Positions 28,028 through 38,618 of a stretch of 64,000 bases of DNA are shown here, piece after piece. The notes below the pieces were generated by a model that saw nothing but the letters and a program-made list of their open reading frames with translations, made no database searches and had not been told where the DNA came from. Within the stretch, counting starts at the first letter, position 1, and each line of letters opens with the position of its first letter. The DNA is from Marivirga harenae (lineage in GTDB: Bacteria; Bacteroidota; Bacteroidia; Cytophagales; Cyclobacteriaceae): NCBI RefSeq assembly GCF_030534335.1, contig NZ_CP130565.1, forward strand, positions 1,571,501 through 1,635,500, read 5' to 3'. A program made the position numbers and the translations under genes.

Positions 28028-29479
28028 TTAGTTCCCAACAAAGGGAGCCAGAAAGTATCCAGCAATAGTTAATACAATTACTGCTATAATATTCAATAGG
28101 ATACCTGCTCTAACCATTTGCTTTATGTTGATATAACCACTGGAAAATACAATTGCATTAGGAGGAGTGCTAATAGGCATCATAAAAGCACAACTTGTAG
28201 CCATCGCTACCGGTATTGCCAATAAAAGTGGTTCCACCTTCAATCCTGTAGCAATACTTAATACCATTGGAATTGCGATAGTTGTTAAAGCCACATTACT
28301 CATGATTTCAGTTAAGAATAGAGCCAATGCAGTCAATATCAACACCAATATCCAAAGCGGTATATTTTGATATTGGCTAATGGCTTCACCTATCATATCC
28401 ACAAATCCAGCTTCTTCCATGGCTTTTGCCAATACCATTCCACCTCCAAACAAGATTAAGATGCCCCAAGGAAGGTTTTTCATGTCTTCCCAATTCATTA
28501 GCATTTTGCCAGATTTATTAAGTGGCACTAAAAAAGTGGCCATTCCACCGGACATCGCTGTGACTGTGTCGTTTAATATATCAACTCCTAATAATGAATT
28601 GATTTGTGATTTAAAAATCCAACAAAAAGCAGTGATACCAAAAATGACAGCTACCCATTTTTCTTCCGTACTCCAGTGCCCCAATTTCTTTAATTCCTTT
28701 TCAATAAATAATTCTGCTTTTTCAATTTTCGTGATGCCGTGTCGAAATAGCACTTTGGTCAGCATCTGGTAAATTAGAAAAAGCATAACCGCTACAGATG
28801 GAATTCCGATAATAAGCCAGCTAGCAAAGCCAATTTCTTTGTTCAATATGCTTTTGACCAGGCCAACTAAAACAACATTGGGAGGGGTTCCAATGATAGT
28901 AGCCATGCCCCCAACATTAGCAGCATAGGCAATGCTTAAAAATAAGGCCGTTTTAAATCTGTTAAAACCAGAAAACTGATTTTCTGTGAATTCCAATAAT
29001 TTTACCACTGATAAAGCAATGGGTAGCATCATAACGGCAGTGGCAGTATTGCTGATCCACATGCTTAAAACCGCAGTAGCCAACATAAAACCTAAAATAA
29101 TGCCATTAGCATTTGTACCAGTCAATCGGATTAGATTCAATGCAATCCTTCGGTGAAGCTGATGTTTTTCCATGGCCAAGGCTAACATAAATCCGCCCAT
29201 AAAAAGGAAAATAATGGGGCTTGCATAGGGAGATGTAGCTTCTATCAGATTAAATACACCAGTTGTTGGAAATAAAATCATCGGCAGTAAAGCAGTGGCA
29301 AAAATAGGTATTGCTTCAAATACCCACCAGATAATCATCCATAGGGCAATGGAAAATACATCCCATCCAATTTCAGGAAACCAGAATTGGGGGTTGGCCC
29401 ATTGAATAATAAGGAAAAAAATTGGGCCTAATGCCAATGCGATATATTGAAATTTAACTTTCAAAGGTATTTTGTTCAA
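28028..29479 (-). CDS. SLC13/DASS-type anion (dicarboxylate) symporter
   Basis: A 483-residue membrane transporter of the divalent anion:sodium symporter family, with about 11-13 helices. Family signatures: LWMIIWWVFEAIPIFATALLP near the N-terminus, the first substrate/sodium motif WISNTATAVMMLPIA, GGMATIIGTPPNVVLVG, the second half-repeat motif TEIMSNVALTTIAIP, and CAFMMPISTPPNAIVFSSG. The second motif reads SNV where SNT is common. The likely substrates are succinate, malate or other dicarboxylates, or sulfate; sequence alone does not decide. A decayed copy of the first 50 codons lies about 950 bases upstream of its start. Confidence 0.93.
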   Translation of the reverse strand: MNKIPLKVKFQYIALALGPIFFLIIQWANPQFWFPEIGWDVFSIALWMIIWWVFEAIPIFATALLPMILFPTTGVFNLIEATSPYASPIIFLFMGGFMLALAMEKHQLHRRIALNLIRLTGTNANGIILGFMLATAVLSMWISNTATAVMMLPIALSVVKLLEFTENQFSGFNRFKTALFLSIAYAANVGGMATIIGTPPNVVLVGLVKSILNKEIGFASWLIIGIPSVAVMLFLIYQMLTKVLFRHGITKIEKAELFIEKELKKLGHWSTEEKWVAVIFGITAFCWIFKSQINSLLGVDILNDTVTAMSGGMATFLVPLNKSGKMLMNWEDMKNLPWGILILFGGGMVLAKAMEEAGFVDMIGEAISQYQNIPLWILVLILTALALFLTEIMSNVALTTIAIPMVLSIATGLKVEPLLLAIPVAMATSCAFMMPISTPPNAIVFSSGYINIKQMVRAGILLNIIAVIVLTIAGYFLAPFVGN

Positions 29480-29720
29480 TGCCGAAATTATGAAAAATAT
29501 AGCAAGAAGAAATTATTTGAGCGATAAAAGAAATTGCTTTTAGCTTGAATATAAATAGATTACTTATTCAGATCAAAATACCACAGCTCTTAAAAAAGCT
29601 TAATATTCCAACTCTTTACTTCCGGGTTGTGTCAATTGGCTAAGAAATCTATTACTGTAGTTAGTCATATCTCTATCTATGATTTTTTGAATAAACAATT
29701 ATGGACTTATATAGCACAAG

Positions 29721-30425
29721 ATGAAAATAAACAATCTGTCTTACCTTTATATCATGCTAAGCTCTTTTCTAATGCTCAGTTGTGTTTCTATTCAACCTCA
29801 ACTATTAGATATACCGCTGATTGAAGAAAAGAATGATTTGAGAGTAGATGGGAGTGTTTCCTTGGTTAAAGGCAGTGTTAGTGGAAACGTAGCGTATGGG
29901 ATAACAGATGAGTTGGCGGTTCAGCTTGGGGGTAATGTAGCAACTTTGACCAGTGGAAGGCATGACTATGGACAAATGGCAGTAGGTTATTACCGAAATA
30001 TAAGGCATAATTTGCTATTTGAGATTTACGGAGGTGCTGGTTATGGTCATGGGTATACTCAAAATGCTGCACCACAGTTTGATGAACGTTTTAAGGGAAA
30101 TTACCAAAAGCTTTTTACACAGCTAAACATTGGTGGACTTGGAGAACATCTTGAAGGTGGTTTTGGACTCAAGGGAGGTTTTATGCAATCAAGTTTTTCT
30201 TATGGTGGCTTTGAGAACAGAGGCAACTATGTCCGGCTCACCGAACAGATTTATAGAGATAATTATATGTTGATAGAGCCAACTGCTGTGCTGAAATTCG
30301 GCTTGAAAAATTTTAAATTTAATGTAAAAGTAGGAGGTCTGTTCATGAAAAACTTGGATAATCAGTCAAGAGGTATTCCATATTCACCTTTTAATTTTGG
30401 GGGCGGAATTTCATTAGATTTATAG
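29721..30425 (+). CDS. Lipoprotein with outer-membrane-barrel-like body
   Basis: A 234-residue protein with a lipoprotein signal (SSFLMLSC, lipidated C21). The mature part has alternating, aromatic-ended strands (VSGNVAYGITDELAVQLGG, LFEIYGGAGYGHGYTQ, FKFNVKVGGLFMKN) and ends in FGGGISLDL, the pattern of small beta-barrel proteins of Bacteroidota. I do not recognise a specific family. It lies on the plus strand between the intact SLC13-type gene and its fragment, both on the minus strand. Confidence 0.7.
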   Translation: MKINNLSYLYIMLSSFLMLSCVSIQPQLLDIPLIEEKNDLRVDGSVSLVKGSVSGNVAYGITDELAVQLGGNVATLTSGRHDYGQMAVGYYRNIRHNLLFEIYGGAGYGHGYTQNAAPQFDERFKGNYQKLFTQLNIGGLGEHLEGGFGLKGGFMQSSFSYGGFENRGNYVRLTEQIYRDNYMLIEPTAVLKFGLKNFKFNVKVGGLFMKNLDNQSRGIPYSPFNFGGGISLDL

Positions 30426-30434
30426 TTTAGGTGA

Positions 30435-30584
30435 TTACTCAAATATCCACCAAATAATCATCCATAATGCTACGGAAAGAACATCCCAACCGATTTCAGG
30501 AAACCAGAATTACAGATTATCAATATGGATAATCGCAATGGCCAGTGGACCCAGACAGAGCGGATTAGCATTTAAACTTACTTT
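30435..30584 (-). pseudogene. Decayed N-terminal fragment of a second SLC13-type transporter gene
   Basis: Translation of the minus strand gives KVSLNANPLCLGPLAIAII, HIDNL, a stop, then FWFPEIGWDVLSVALWMII and WWIFE followed by a second stop. This lines up with residues 7 to about 55 of the intact transporter at 28028-29479 (LGPIFFLII, FWFPEIGWDVFSIALWMII, WWVFE). The DNA is clearly alike too: both copies contain the 15-base stretch TTTCAGGAAACCAGA. No start codon is in register, and nothing of the rest of the gene follows. Confidence 0.85.
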
Positions 30585-30652
30585 CAAATACAAATACTGT
30601 TTTTAAAGCTTTATAATGAAAAAAAGTTAAAATGAAAAATAATAGATTGTTA

Positions 30653-30690
30653 GTCACAAAAAAAGGCAACAAATTTACTTGTTGCCTTTT
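30653..30690 (-). terminator. Terminator of the giant T9SS protein gene
   Basis: A perfect 12-base inverted repeat: AAAAGGCAACAA (30661-30672), six-base loop, TTGTTGCCTTTT (30679-30690). Read on the minus strand it is followed by a T run (30664-30658). It sits 23 bases after the stop codon of the 2413-residue gene. Confidence 0.88.
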
Positions 30691-30712
30691 GAACAGAGTT
30701 ACATTAAGTTCC

Positions 30713-33700
30713 TTACCATTTTAGAATTCTGGATTGTGATACAATACCTCCCGTTTGATTAGTTACTCTCAATTGATAAAGACCCTGAGGATACTTTCTT
30801 AAATCTAATCTACCTTTTTCTTCTCCATCTCGCAACGAGAAAGTAGAATGATTCATTAGTTCGCCTTTTATATTATAGAGTCTGGTATGAAATTCATTTC
30901 CTTCACCTTTTAAGCTGATATTGATGAAGTCTGTAACTGGGTTAGGGAATGCTCTAACCTCAATATCTTCTTCATTAGCTATAAGGTTCTCCTGCTTAGT
31001 AATTTCACTAATCAGTTCCTCATCCTGTTGATCACCTAGATTATTAATTATCATAATACCATCTAAGTCATATCCATCAGCATTTCCACCTTGGAAATCA
31101 TCAGGATTACTTATATCAGTGATTCTGATGTATTTAGCGGTGGTTAAACCTCCATTCGCTAAATCTACTTCTCCATCTCTGCAAATTTCTTCTGCAATTG
31201 TTACCCAATTTTCACCGTCCAGTGATGCTTCTACCTTAGCTTTTTCAGGATACTGGCCACAAGATCGATCTGAATCTCTGAATGAAGTTTCCACAATTAG
31301 CAAATCATTGCCTTCATGATCCATAACTTCACAACCTAATTCGATCGTTATAGATCCGCCAAATCCTAAAGTCACAAAGTTATAATTGTCATTTTCTTGT
31401 GGTTGACCAAGTGCTTTTTCAGGATTTGATCTACTATGAGGTAATGTACGTCCATTTTTTCTGTTGCCAGGTTGAAAATCTGTAACGGATTCACCGTAGC
31501 AAAAATCTGGTTGATTATCTATCACTTCAAATTCAACTGTTAATGCTGTTCCAACTTTTCCAGTACCATTGTTTCCCGTATAAGGAGTGGCAGTTATTGT
31601 ATTAATTCCCATTGGAAATGCCACAGGATAAAAAGAACTTCCACTATTAAAATCCCCGCCTAATGCATATGGGGCAATATTCTCAGTTTGAAAACCTTCC
31701 TCACCATTGAAGTCAAAGACCACGCTGCCCACATTTTCCATGCTAGCTGGATTAGCTAAAACGCTAAATTCATTGTTTGCATAATTATCCAAATTGATGA
31801 TTTCACCGGTGAATAGTTCTCCAATTTCTTCACTCAATTCAGCATTAATTAAGGTGAAGCTGCTAATCTCAGGAAGCGTTAAGACTTTTAATGAAACCGG
31901 TACAGTTAATTCTGGCGAAATTGGATCATTACTACTAGCTATTATATCCCCAAGGTATGTCTCGCCAGCATCAAGCCCTTCTGAAAAGAAAGTAATTGGA
32001 ATATCCGCACTCTCTCCGGCTGCAAGTACTCCTTGTATTGGCGGAGTAAATGTAATGGCCAAATTATCTGTAAGGTATGTGTTGTTAAAGATAACCTGAA
32101 GACCTGACTGGCCTTGTGGTCCTTCCAAACCTACCGTAGAAGAAGTGGCCAAGGAAGAAGCGACATTTTCATATTGCATTTTGATTTGTCCATTTGGATA
32201 TAGAATTACTTGAAAACTAACAGGATCAGGTATTGGCAAGAATGGTGGAAAACCAAAACCAGGTACACTATCATATTGAACTATAAAGTAATCTTCAGTA
32301 GCCTCATAATATACACCACCTCCATTTTGAGGTTCCAAATCAGACCACATAGGAGCGATAAATAAATTTGGATTTGCTTCATCAGGAATTTGTGCATTTA
32401 CAAAATTACTTCCTACTACAGCATCGAAAGTTAAGAATCCATTTGCTCCAATTGTAACTTCATTTTCATTGCTGCCGAAGAAATTGAATTCAAATGGTAA
32501 GGCAATTGTAGTATTCCCGTCAGCACCAACACTTGCTAATTGACCTGATTCACTTATATCAACATAATCATAAGCTGGTCCGCCACTGTTATTATCTATC
32601 CAAGTATAACCAAAAGTTCCTGGTCCACCACTTGCATCTAAGAATTCAGGACCTACTCTCGTATCCTCTGTTTCTTTGCTTAGGATCTTTTCAAAGTTTA
32701 GCTTTTCATATTGCTTTACTTCACTGTTTGCAGCTTGTGCTTTTCCAAAGAAAGGAACGGACAAAGAGTAAAAAAGATCGGCAGCGCCTGCATTGGCAAT
32801 AGTTACATTCTCTGTAGCGGAATCTCCTTCATAAACTACTACCGAAAGAGAATCTGGTGACAGATTTATGACAGGTGGATCTATCCCAACTCCTGATAAG
32901 TAAATGCTAGCTGATTCGTTTCCAAAAACATCATTACTTTCCACTATAATCTCATCAGTAATACTTCCAACACTTGAAGGAGCAAAAGTAACGTTTACAA
33001 TTCTTGACTGATTTGGTTGCAAGCTAATTGGTCCAGATTCATCCAGTTGGAAATCACTATTGTTATTTGAAATGGATGATATTAGCAATTCTTTTGAACC
33101 TTCATTACTTATTAGAAGTGATGCCTCTGAGCTTAAACCAACGAATATAGGTTCAAAATTCAAAGAGTCTGAATCAAAACTGATTTCCGGGAAACCTACA
33201 ACTGTCAAGTCAAATAAAGCGATAGTTCCCGAATCTGAAGGCGCATTGGTTGATGCAATTAGTTGATCGAAATATCGTCCGTCATTCAAATCAGTGGCAT
33301 CCAAAGTGACTGTGATATCTTTAGAACCACCTGCTGGTACAACCCCACTTAAGTCGTCAACAGCTGTAATGAATGGAGTGAGGGACATCGTAGGCTTTAT
33401 AAACCTGACTGCTAATTCATCTTTTATATAAGAGGTATTAAATGCAACCTGAGCTCCATCTGAACCATCTGCGTTTTCAATTCCGACAGTGGTTGTATTT
33501 AGAAATGAAGCACTTTCTACATCTTCGTAATATATATCTATATTCCCGTCTTCATGGAGCACTATTTGGAAAGTGACTGATTCATTAGCTGTACCAAAAT
33601 ATTCAGTTGCTTCTGTCCATTGAACGATTAGCTTATCTCCAAAATCCTGATAATGCACTGATCCATTGAATTCCTGTGGCTCTATGTCATTCCAGAAACC

Positions 33701-36700
33701 GGCAATCATGTTATTGACATTGTCATCGGTTGGTATTTGTGAATTAGTATAGGTATTAAAGCCAGCCGGTGCCTCAAATGCTATAAAACCATTTGCATTA
33801 ACAAAAGCACTAGAATAACTTTCACCATAAAATTCAAAAGAAAAAGATAAAGGGACTTGGGCGGTACCATCTCCCCCAACATTGGTGGTGATTTCAGTAC
33901 CAGTAGCCGTAATATCAGTGAAGTTATAAACAGGGCCGTTTGCTTCATCTGAATCTATCCAACTGTATCCGAAATCATTGTCTGTACCTACATTGAAAAG
34001 CACCTCATGACCTACCCTTGTATCTTCTATTCCTTTTTCTTCATTGAGACCTGCATTGTCAAAAGTTAGCAGTTCTGAATTATTAAAAGCAACTTCAGGG
34101 TTTGCTAAAAGGGAACTTAAAGCTAGATCAGGAAAAGAGTATATCAGTGGAGCATTACCATCATTTCTAAGACTAATGGTTTTTTCGATGATAGTACCTG
34201 CATCCACGGATTCAATAACTTCTTCAGGATCGAATTGGCCGAATGGAGGCTCAGCTCCGATTCCATTCACCACGACTTCAATCGGATCTTGCATTCCTGC
34301 AGTTTCAATGCTAACTATTCCATTGATACTACCAAGTTGACTAGGTGCAAAATTTACAGTAACAACCTGTTCTCCACCTGGACTAATATTTACACTTGCA
34401 GGTGAAACTGAGAAATCAGCATTATCGGAAGAGATAGAGCTCACATTTAACTCCGCCAATCCGCCATTTGTAATGGAAAAAGTCCTCTCTCTATTTTGAC
34501 CAATAAAGACATCATTAAATAATAAGTATTCGTCCGAAACCTCAATTATTGCAGTTTGACCAGAAACCTGTAAACTAGTTGCTACTTCAACAGAAGGATT
34601 TATCGGATCATTACTCGAGATAAGTATGTCTGTTTCGTGTAAGCCATTTGCCAAGGTAGTTGCATCAAAAGTTGCTGATACTCCCAGAGATTCTCCCGGT
34701 GCTATTGTGCCTGACGCTGGAGATAAACTGATGTAATTATCAGAACCAGATCCGCTTAAAGCTCTTACCAAAAATACAAATCCTGATGGGTTGAAAGTTG
34801 CCCCACCATCACCACTAAAGAAGTAGGTATCTGGTCTTTGTGCAATATTATCGTCTACTCCCTGAGGGAAAGCGATTCCATCAGGGTATTTATGAACCAC
34901 CCAAAAAGACTCACCAGCTTCGAAAGAAAGTGATTCATTTAGTTCTTCAAGTGCAAAAACACCTTCTTCACTAGATTGATCAAAAGTCTGGCTAGTCAAT
35001 AGTTCACCTGCGTTAGGAGTGTCTCCGCCAAGATAGACTTCTAGAATTACGACTGGATCACTAACAGCTTCAGTCCTAAAGGCATTGCGAATCGCGGTTA
35101 AATTGAATGAAGATTCAACATCAAATTTAATAGCACTAGTGTAAGCGCCCTGCTGAATCCCAGCAAAGTCATCAGGGAAATTGATTCCTGAATCATAAGC
35201 TATAGAATCTGAAAATGTATTATTGTTAAGTGCATTAATTTCACTAGATCCAGAGGAAATTGTACTCAAAACTTTAGCTTTGATACCTGCTGATTTTTCC
35301 TCCGATCCGGCTGTGTTTCCTACGCCATAGAGGCTCATATCCAAATCAGCTATCTTAATGGAGCTGGTATTTGCAGCAGGAGTGAAGGTTGTTCCACTTA
35401 ATGCAGTACTAAACTCTAAAGTGCTTTCTCCACTGTTTGAAATAGTAAAGATTTCTGTGGCTGTTGCTGGATCATCAACGGCAACATCAATTGCAGCAGT
35501 GATTTGATCAGGATTTACAGAAATAACTGCTGGCTGTACTACGGACAAACTAACTGGCACTTCAACAACAGCATTTTCAGTGTCATTGCTGTTGATTGTG
35601 ATTGTTGCAGTGTAATCGCCCGGTAATAAGGATCTGGCATCAAATCTTACTTCAGCAGTTAATGAAGAACCAAATGGTACAATTCCTTCAAGAGGAGTTA
35701 CCGTAATAAAAGGACTGTTGGCATCACCATCAATAATTTCAAAGTTATCGATGTCGATTGAACTTCCTGTTGTTTCCATTGCACTGAGAACAACGACTTG
35801 CTCAATTTCTCCTGCAAATCCCTGACCGGAAAATACTATTTCATCATCGAAGTAAACAGAGAATGTAAAATCCTCTTTGTCTACAACAATTCTTAGATCA
35901 AAATATCCTTCCGGAATTTCTGCATCCACAGATACAAAATCTGGATTCACTAAAGCACTAATGGTTCCGTCCCCATTAAATCGAAGACGGGTAACTACAG
36001 ATCCAGCGGCCGGTGATTGAGGAATGATTTCCCAGGTAACACCTTCTCCTTGAATATTTACTCTTGAAGAATACACCATGAACGCTTCGTCTCCTGGAAC
36101 TACAGTAGGAGATATTGCCAATACAGATCCTGGCCTGTCAGCACCAAGACCATCAGAAATACCTCTAAAATGTAAATTTCCCTCAAACGGATTGCTCTCA
36201 GATATTACCCAATTATTTTCAAATTGACTTACCCATCCATTTTTTCCATTAACATCCCCTAAAGTGAAATCTTCAAAGTCGGTAGAGTACAAGCTTGTGA
36301 TGATTTTGGTGTACTGATTGCTTTCAGTTTTTAAAAGAGCACTTTTACTACTCCCCTCTGTATAAGGATAAGAAGCAGAAATAAAACCATCTTTGTCAAT
36401 GGCATTTTTGGTTTTCTTTACATTAGATGTGAATTGATCTAAAGAGTCACCATCAACTGAAATATTAAATGTTAAATCGGCATTTCCAGTATTAGTAATC
36501 AGTAACTCTTCAGATCTCACTTTAAACTGTTCTATTACTTCAGTGAAAGCGGTAGGGGAAAGCTCAATAATAGGTGATTCTGTCCCATCTAAAACTCTTA
36601 TTTCGACAGGGATACTGATCAATGCCGAAGAATTGATCACATCAATAAGAATAGTATCACTATAAATACCAGCCTGTATATTGGTAGCATTAAATTTAAT

Positions 36701-37954
36701 TTCAAATGATTCTTCTCCCGATGCTTGGATACTTAGAGAAGAAGGGTTAATAGAATTAATTAAAGGAATGGACTGAGCAGAACTTATAGAAATATCTAAA
36801 GCAGAGTCTGCCAGATTGGTTAAAGTGATGGTAGCAAAAAGGGAATCATTGACATTCAGTTCTTCCGTGATCGAATTAATATTAGACACAACAGGAGAAG
36901 CCTCAGCCTCATTTATTTGCCATCCCATATCTTTAAATAGGCCTCTTGTAATATCTCCTATGTCAAAGTTAGATTCAGCAGATCCTACTTGAGGTGTCAT
37001 TAAAGAATTCAGATCTCCTGCAGGGAATGCAGCCTCATCCCAATGTGCAATACTGGAACCACCTTGAAAATTAGCAGGTGCGTAAAGTTCAGGTCGCTGT
37101 CCATTTAAAGCAGACACAGCAAAATTACCACCCATGAAAATATCTCCTCCTGTAAAAGCATCTCCTACTTCAGTGGAAGGGTCTGGAAAATCCAGCAGTA
37201 GATTACCATCTCCATCTTCGATGAATAGTCCGTAAACCGCTGGGTTTCCGTTGGACCGTAAAGACCCAACGCCTCCACTAAATGAACGAACCGTTGTGAA
37301 TCCTAAACCATGTCCGGCTTCGTGCAAAGCGACAGTAACGAAATCATATTGACCCGCGGGCGTATTTCCATCTAATCCAAAATACCAAGGTATTCCGTTT
37401 CCTAAATTTACAATGAGATCGAAATCTTCATCTGGAAATAATACTTCTCCTGCTAAAGCATTGGCCAATGCAGCCGGATATAGTGTGTTTTGCTCGGGGG
37501 CACCTGGGAAGTTTAGAACATTGTAGGCAGGTCCTGCTGACGCTAAAACACCAGTGCCTAAATTAGCAAACTCTGCATATATTTTGATAGGCACTGACGA
37601 CACAATTTGAGTAGCCCAGATGTCAAGTGCATATTCGAAAGCTGCCATTGCATCAGGATTAGCTTGTGCTCCTGGTCCAAAGGTAATTTCAAATTCAGCC
37701 GTGGCATTATTCTGTGCAATCCGTTGAAATTCTCCACTGGATTCCGGTATGTTGATTCTAGTAAACATATCCTGATCTTTTGCCGGACATATAATGGGTT
37801 CGGCAGGGCGCTTTTCAGCTCCTTGTGCTACTAAGGATTCGGCAGTCCAAAGCGACAGAAAAAGCAATAAAATGCTTGTAATAAATAGTCGATTTTTTAC
37901 GGTAAATTTGTGACCGGTGCTGAAGATTTGGTGAATGTAGTGATTTTCTCTCAT
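30713..37954 (-). CDS. Giant T9SS-secreted protein with metalloprotease motif and Ig/ASH-type repeats (2413 residues)
   Basis: A signal peptide ends near LVAQG (residue 45). The first about 360 residues look like a secreted zinc peptidase: ALHEAGHGLGF (H211, E212, H215) and a later NSLMTP segment as a possible Met-turn. The expected third metal ligand at H+10 is Thr, so the ligand set is not the standard metzincin one. Next comes a chain of Ig-like/ASH (ASPM-SPD2-Hydin-like) and BACON-like modules, e.g. YLLFNDVFIGQNRERTFSITN near 1131 and LNFEPIFVGLSSEASLLISN near 1590. Two related modules of about 205 residues begin with EDTRVG near 1311 and 1763 and share ANGFIAF/ANGFLTF, SFQVILYPNGQI-like and TVGxE motifs. 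A discoidin-like segment is followed by a C-terminal type A sorting domain (about 2331-2413, VRAFPNPVTDFINI, then YPQGLYQLRV). Export by the type IX system and surface attachment or release is the likely fate. Confidence 0.88.
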   Translation of the reverse strand: MRENHYIHQIFSTGHKFTVKNRLFITSILLLFLSLWTAESLVAQGAEKRPAEPIICPAKDQDMFTRINIPESSGEFQRIAQNNATAEFEITFGPGAQANPDAMAAFEYALDIWATQIVSSVPIKIYAEFANLGTGVLASAGPAYNVLNFPGAPEQNTLYPAALANALAGEVLFPDEDFDLIVNLGNGIPWYFGLDGNTPAGQYDFVTVALHEAGHGLGFTTVRSFSGGVGSLRSNGNPAVYGLFIEDGDGNLLLDFPDPSTEVGDAFTGGDIFMGGNFAVSALNGQRPELYAPANFQGGSSIAHWDEAAFPAGDLNSLMTPQVGSAESNFDIGDITRGLFKDMGWQINEAEASPVVSNINSITEELNVNDSLFATITLTNLADSALDISISSAQSIPLINSINPSSLSIQASGEESFEIKFNATNIQAGIYSDTILIDVINSSALISIPVEIRVLDGTESPIIELSPTAFTEVIEQFKVRSEELLITNTGNADLTFNISVDGDSLDQFTSNVKKTKNAIDKDGFISASYPYTEGSSKSALLKTESNQYTKIITSLYSTDFEDFTLGDVNGKNGWVSQFENNWVISESNPFEGNLHFRGISDGLGADRPGSVLAISPTVVPGDEAFMVYSSRVNIQGEGVTWEIIPQSPAAGSVVTRLRFNGDGTISALVNPDFVSVDAEIPEGYFDLRIVVDKEDFTFSVYFDDEIVFSGQGFAGEIEQVVVLSAMETTGSSIDIDNFEIIDGDANSPFITVTPLEGIVPFGSSLTAEVRFDARSLLPGDYTATITINSNDTENAVVEVPVSLSVVQPAVISVNPDQITAAIDVAVDDPATATEIFTISNSGESTLEFSTALSGTTFTPAANTSSIKIADLDMSLYGVGNTAGSEEKSAGIKAKVLSTISSGSSEINALNNNTFSDSIAYDSGINFPDDFAGIQQGAYTSAIKFDVESSFNLTAIRNAFRTEAVSDPVVILEVYLGGDTPNAGELLTSQTFDQSSEEGVFALEELNESLSFEAGESFWVVHKYPDGIAFPQGVDDNIAQRPDTYFFSGDGGATFNPSGFVFLVRALSGSGSDNYISLSPASGTIAPGESLGVSATFDATTLANGLHETDILISSNDPINPSVEVATSLQVSGQTAIIEVSDEYLLFNDVFIGQNRERTFSITNGGLAELNVSSISSDNADFSVSPASVNISPGGEQVVTVNFAPSQLGSINGIVSIETAGMQDPIEVVVNGIGAEPPFGQFDPEEVIESVDAGTIIEKTISLRNDGNAPLIYSFPDLALSSLLANPEVAFNNSELLTFDNAGLNEEKGIEDTRVGHEVLFNVGTDNDFGYSWIDSDEANGPVYNFTDITATGTEITTNVGGDGTAQVPLSFSFEFYGESYSSAFVNANGFIAFEAPAGFNTYTNSQIPTDDNVNNMIAGFWNDIEPQEFNGSVHYQDFGDKLIVQWTEATEYFGTANESVTFQIVLHEDGNIDIYYEDVESASFLNTTTVGIENADGSDGAQVAFNTSYIKDELAVRFIKPTMSLTPFITAVDDLSGVVPAGGSKDITVTLDATDLNDGRYFDQLIASTNAPSDSGTIALFDLTVVGFPEISFDSDSLNFEPIFVGLSSEASLLISNEGSKELLISSISNNNSDFQLDESGPISLQPNQSRIVNVTFAPSSVGSITDEIIVESNDVFGNESASIYLSGVGIDPPVINLSPDSLSVVVYEGDSATENVTIANAGAADLFYSLSVPFFGKAQAANSEVKQYEKLNFEKILSKETEDTRVGPEFLDASGGPGTFGYTWIDNNSGGPAYDYVDISESGQLASVGADGNTTIALPFEFNFFGSNENEVTIGANGFLTFDAVVGSNFVNAQIPDEANPNLFIAPMWSDLEPQNGGGVYYEATEDYFIVQYDSVPGFGFPPFLPIPDPVSFQVILYPNGQIKMQYENVASSLATSSTVGLEGPQGQSGLQVIFNNTYLTDNLAITFTPPIQGVLAAGESADIPITFFSEGLDAGETYLGDIIASSNDPISPELTVPVSLKVLTLPEISSFTLINAELSEEIGELFTGEIINLDNYANNEFSVLANPASMENVGSVVFDFNGEEGFQTENIAPYALGGDFNSGSSFYPVAFPMGINTITATPYTGNNGTGKVGTALTVEFEVIDNQPDFCYGESVTDFQPGNRKNGRTLPHSRSNPEKALGQPQENDNYNFVTLGFGGSITIELGCEVMDHEGNDLLIVETSFRDSDRSCGQYPEKAKVEASLDGENWVTIAEEICRDGEVDLANGGLTTAKYIRITDISNPDDFQGGNADGYDLDGIMIINNLGDQQDEELISEITKQENLIANEEDIEVRAFPNPVTDFINISLKGEGNEFHTRLYNIKGELMNHSTFSLRDGEEKGRLDLRKYPQGLYQLRVTNQTGGIVSQSRILKW

Positions 37955-38618
37955 GGCTATTTGGGGTTAGTTTTAAATAGTTGATCGATGAAATTAGGTT
38001 TAATGACCTGAAAATCAAAACAAAACGATTAAAATAAACTGTTTATCGAAAAAATAAACTTAATATTTAGTCCTTATGAAATTTGATTTTTCCACTACAA
38101 ATATCCTCTGATGTCTGATATCAGTATGTAATATATAATGATATATAGAAAAATTATGTATGAAATATTTTTATATTAAATGGTCGGATTTGTCTTGAGT
38201 TGCTATTAATAATTGATGATTGGAAAATCTATTTTAGATTAATTTGACCTCTAGTTTATGGAAGGAAGTTTTGGTTGTCATATTGAATTGTATGTCTATT
38301 TTTTAGCAGCTTTTTTCATTAGTGGTATAAAAAGAGATCTCCAAAATTTCACATGATCACTTTCCCACCTAAATTGTATGTCATTTTTCTGTAGTCGCTT
38401 TGATTTTGTTTTCAGGATCAATTATGGCGGATGGATGGGAATTATCTTATATGAAAGAACTAGGCTAAGGCTTTGCTAATGTATTATATAAAAAACGTAG
38501 TACATCTAACTCCTCATTTTTGGAGGTATTACTGAATTTGGAATCAGCAATTTTGAATTATAGGGGAAAGTAGAGAGTCTAATACCAAGTATTTCAAAAA
38601 TGGCTTTTTGAGGCATCT
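37955..38618. other. Long non-coding stretch upstream of the giant gene
   Basis: About 660 bases, AT-rich, between the start of the 2413-residue gene and the end of nth. I find no convincing coding frame, RNA gene or hairpin terminator. It must hold the promoter of the giant gene but I cannot place it. Two loosely similar 25-base stretches near 38284 and 38372 share AATTGTATGTC. Confidence 0.5.

Noticed and set aside
29627-29824. A plus-strand frame just ahead of the barrel lipoprotein
   Set aside because: It overlaps the true lipoprotein start in another frame and has no recognisable content.
38284-38400. Two similar 25-base stretches sharing AATTGTATGTC
   Set aside because: The match is short and imperfect in AT-rich DNA; not enough to call a repeat family.
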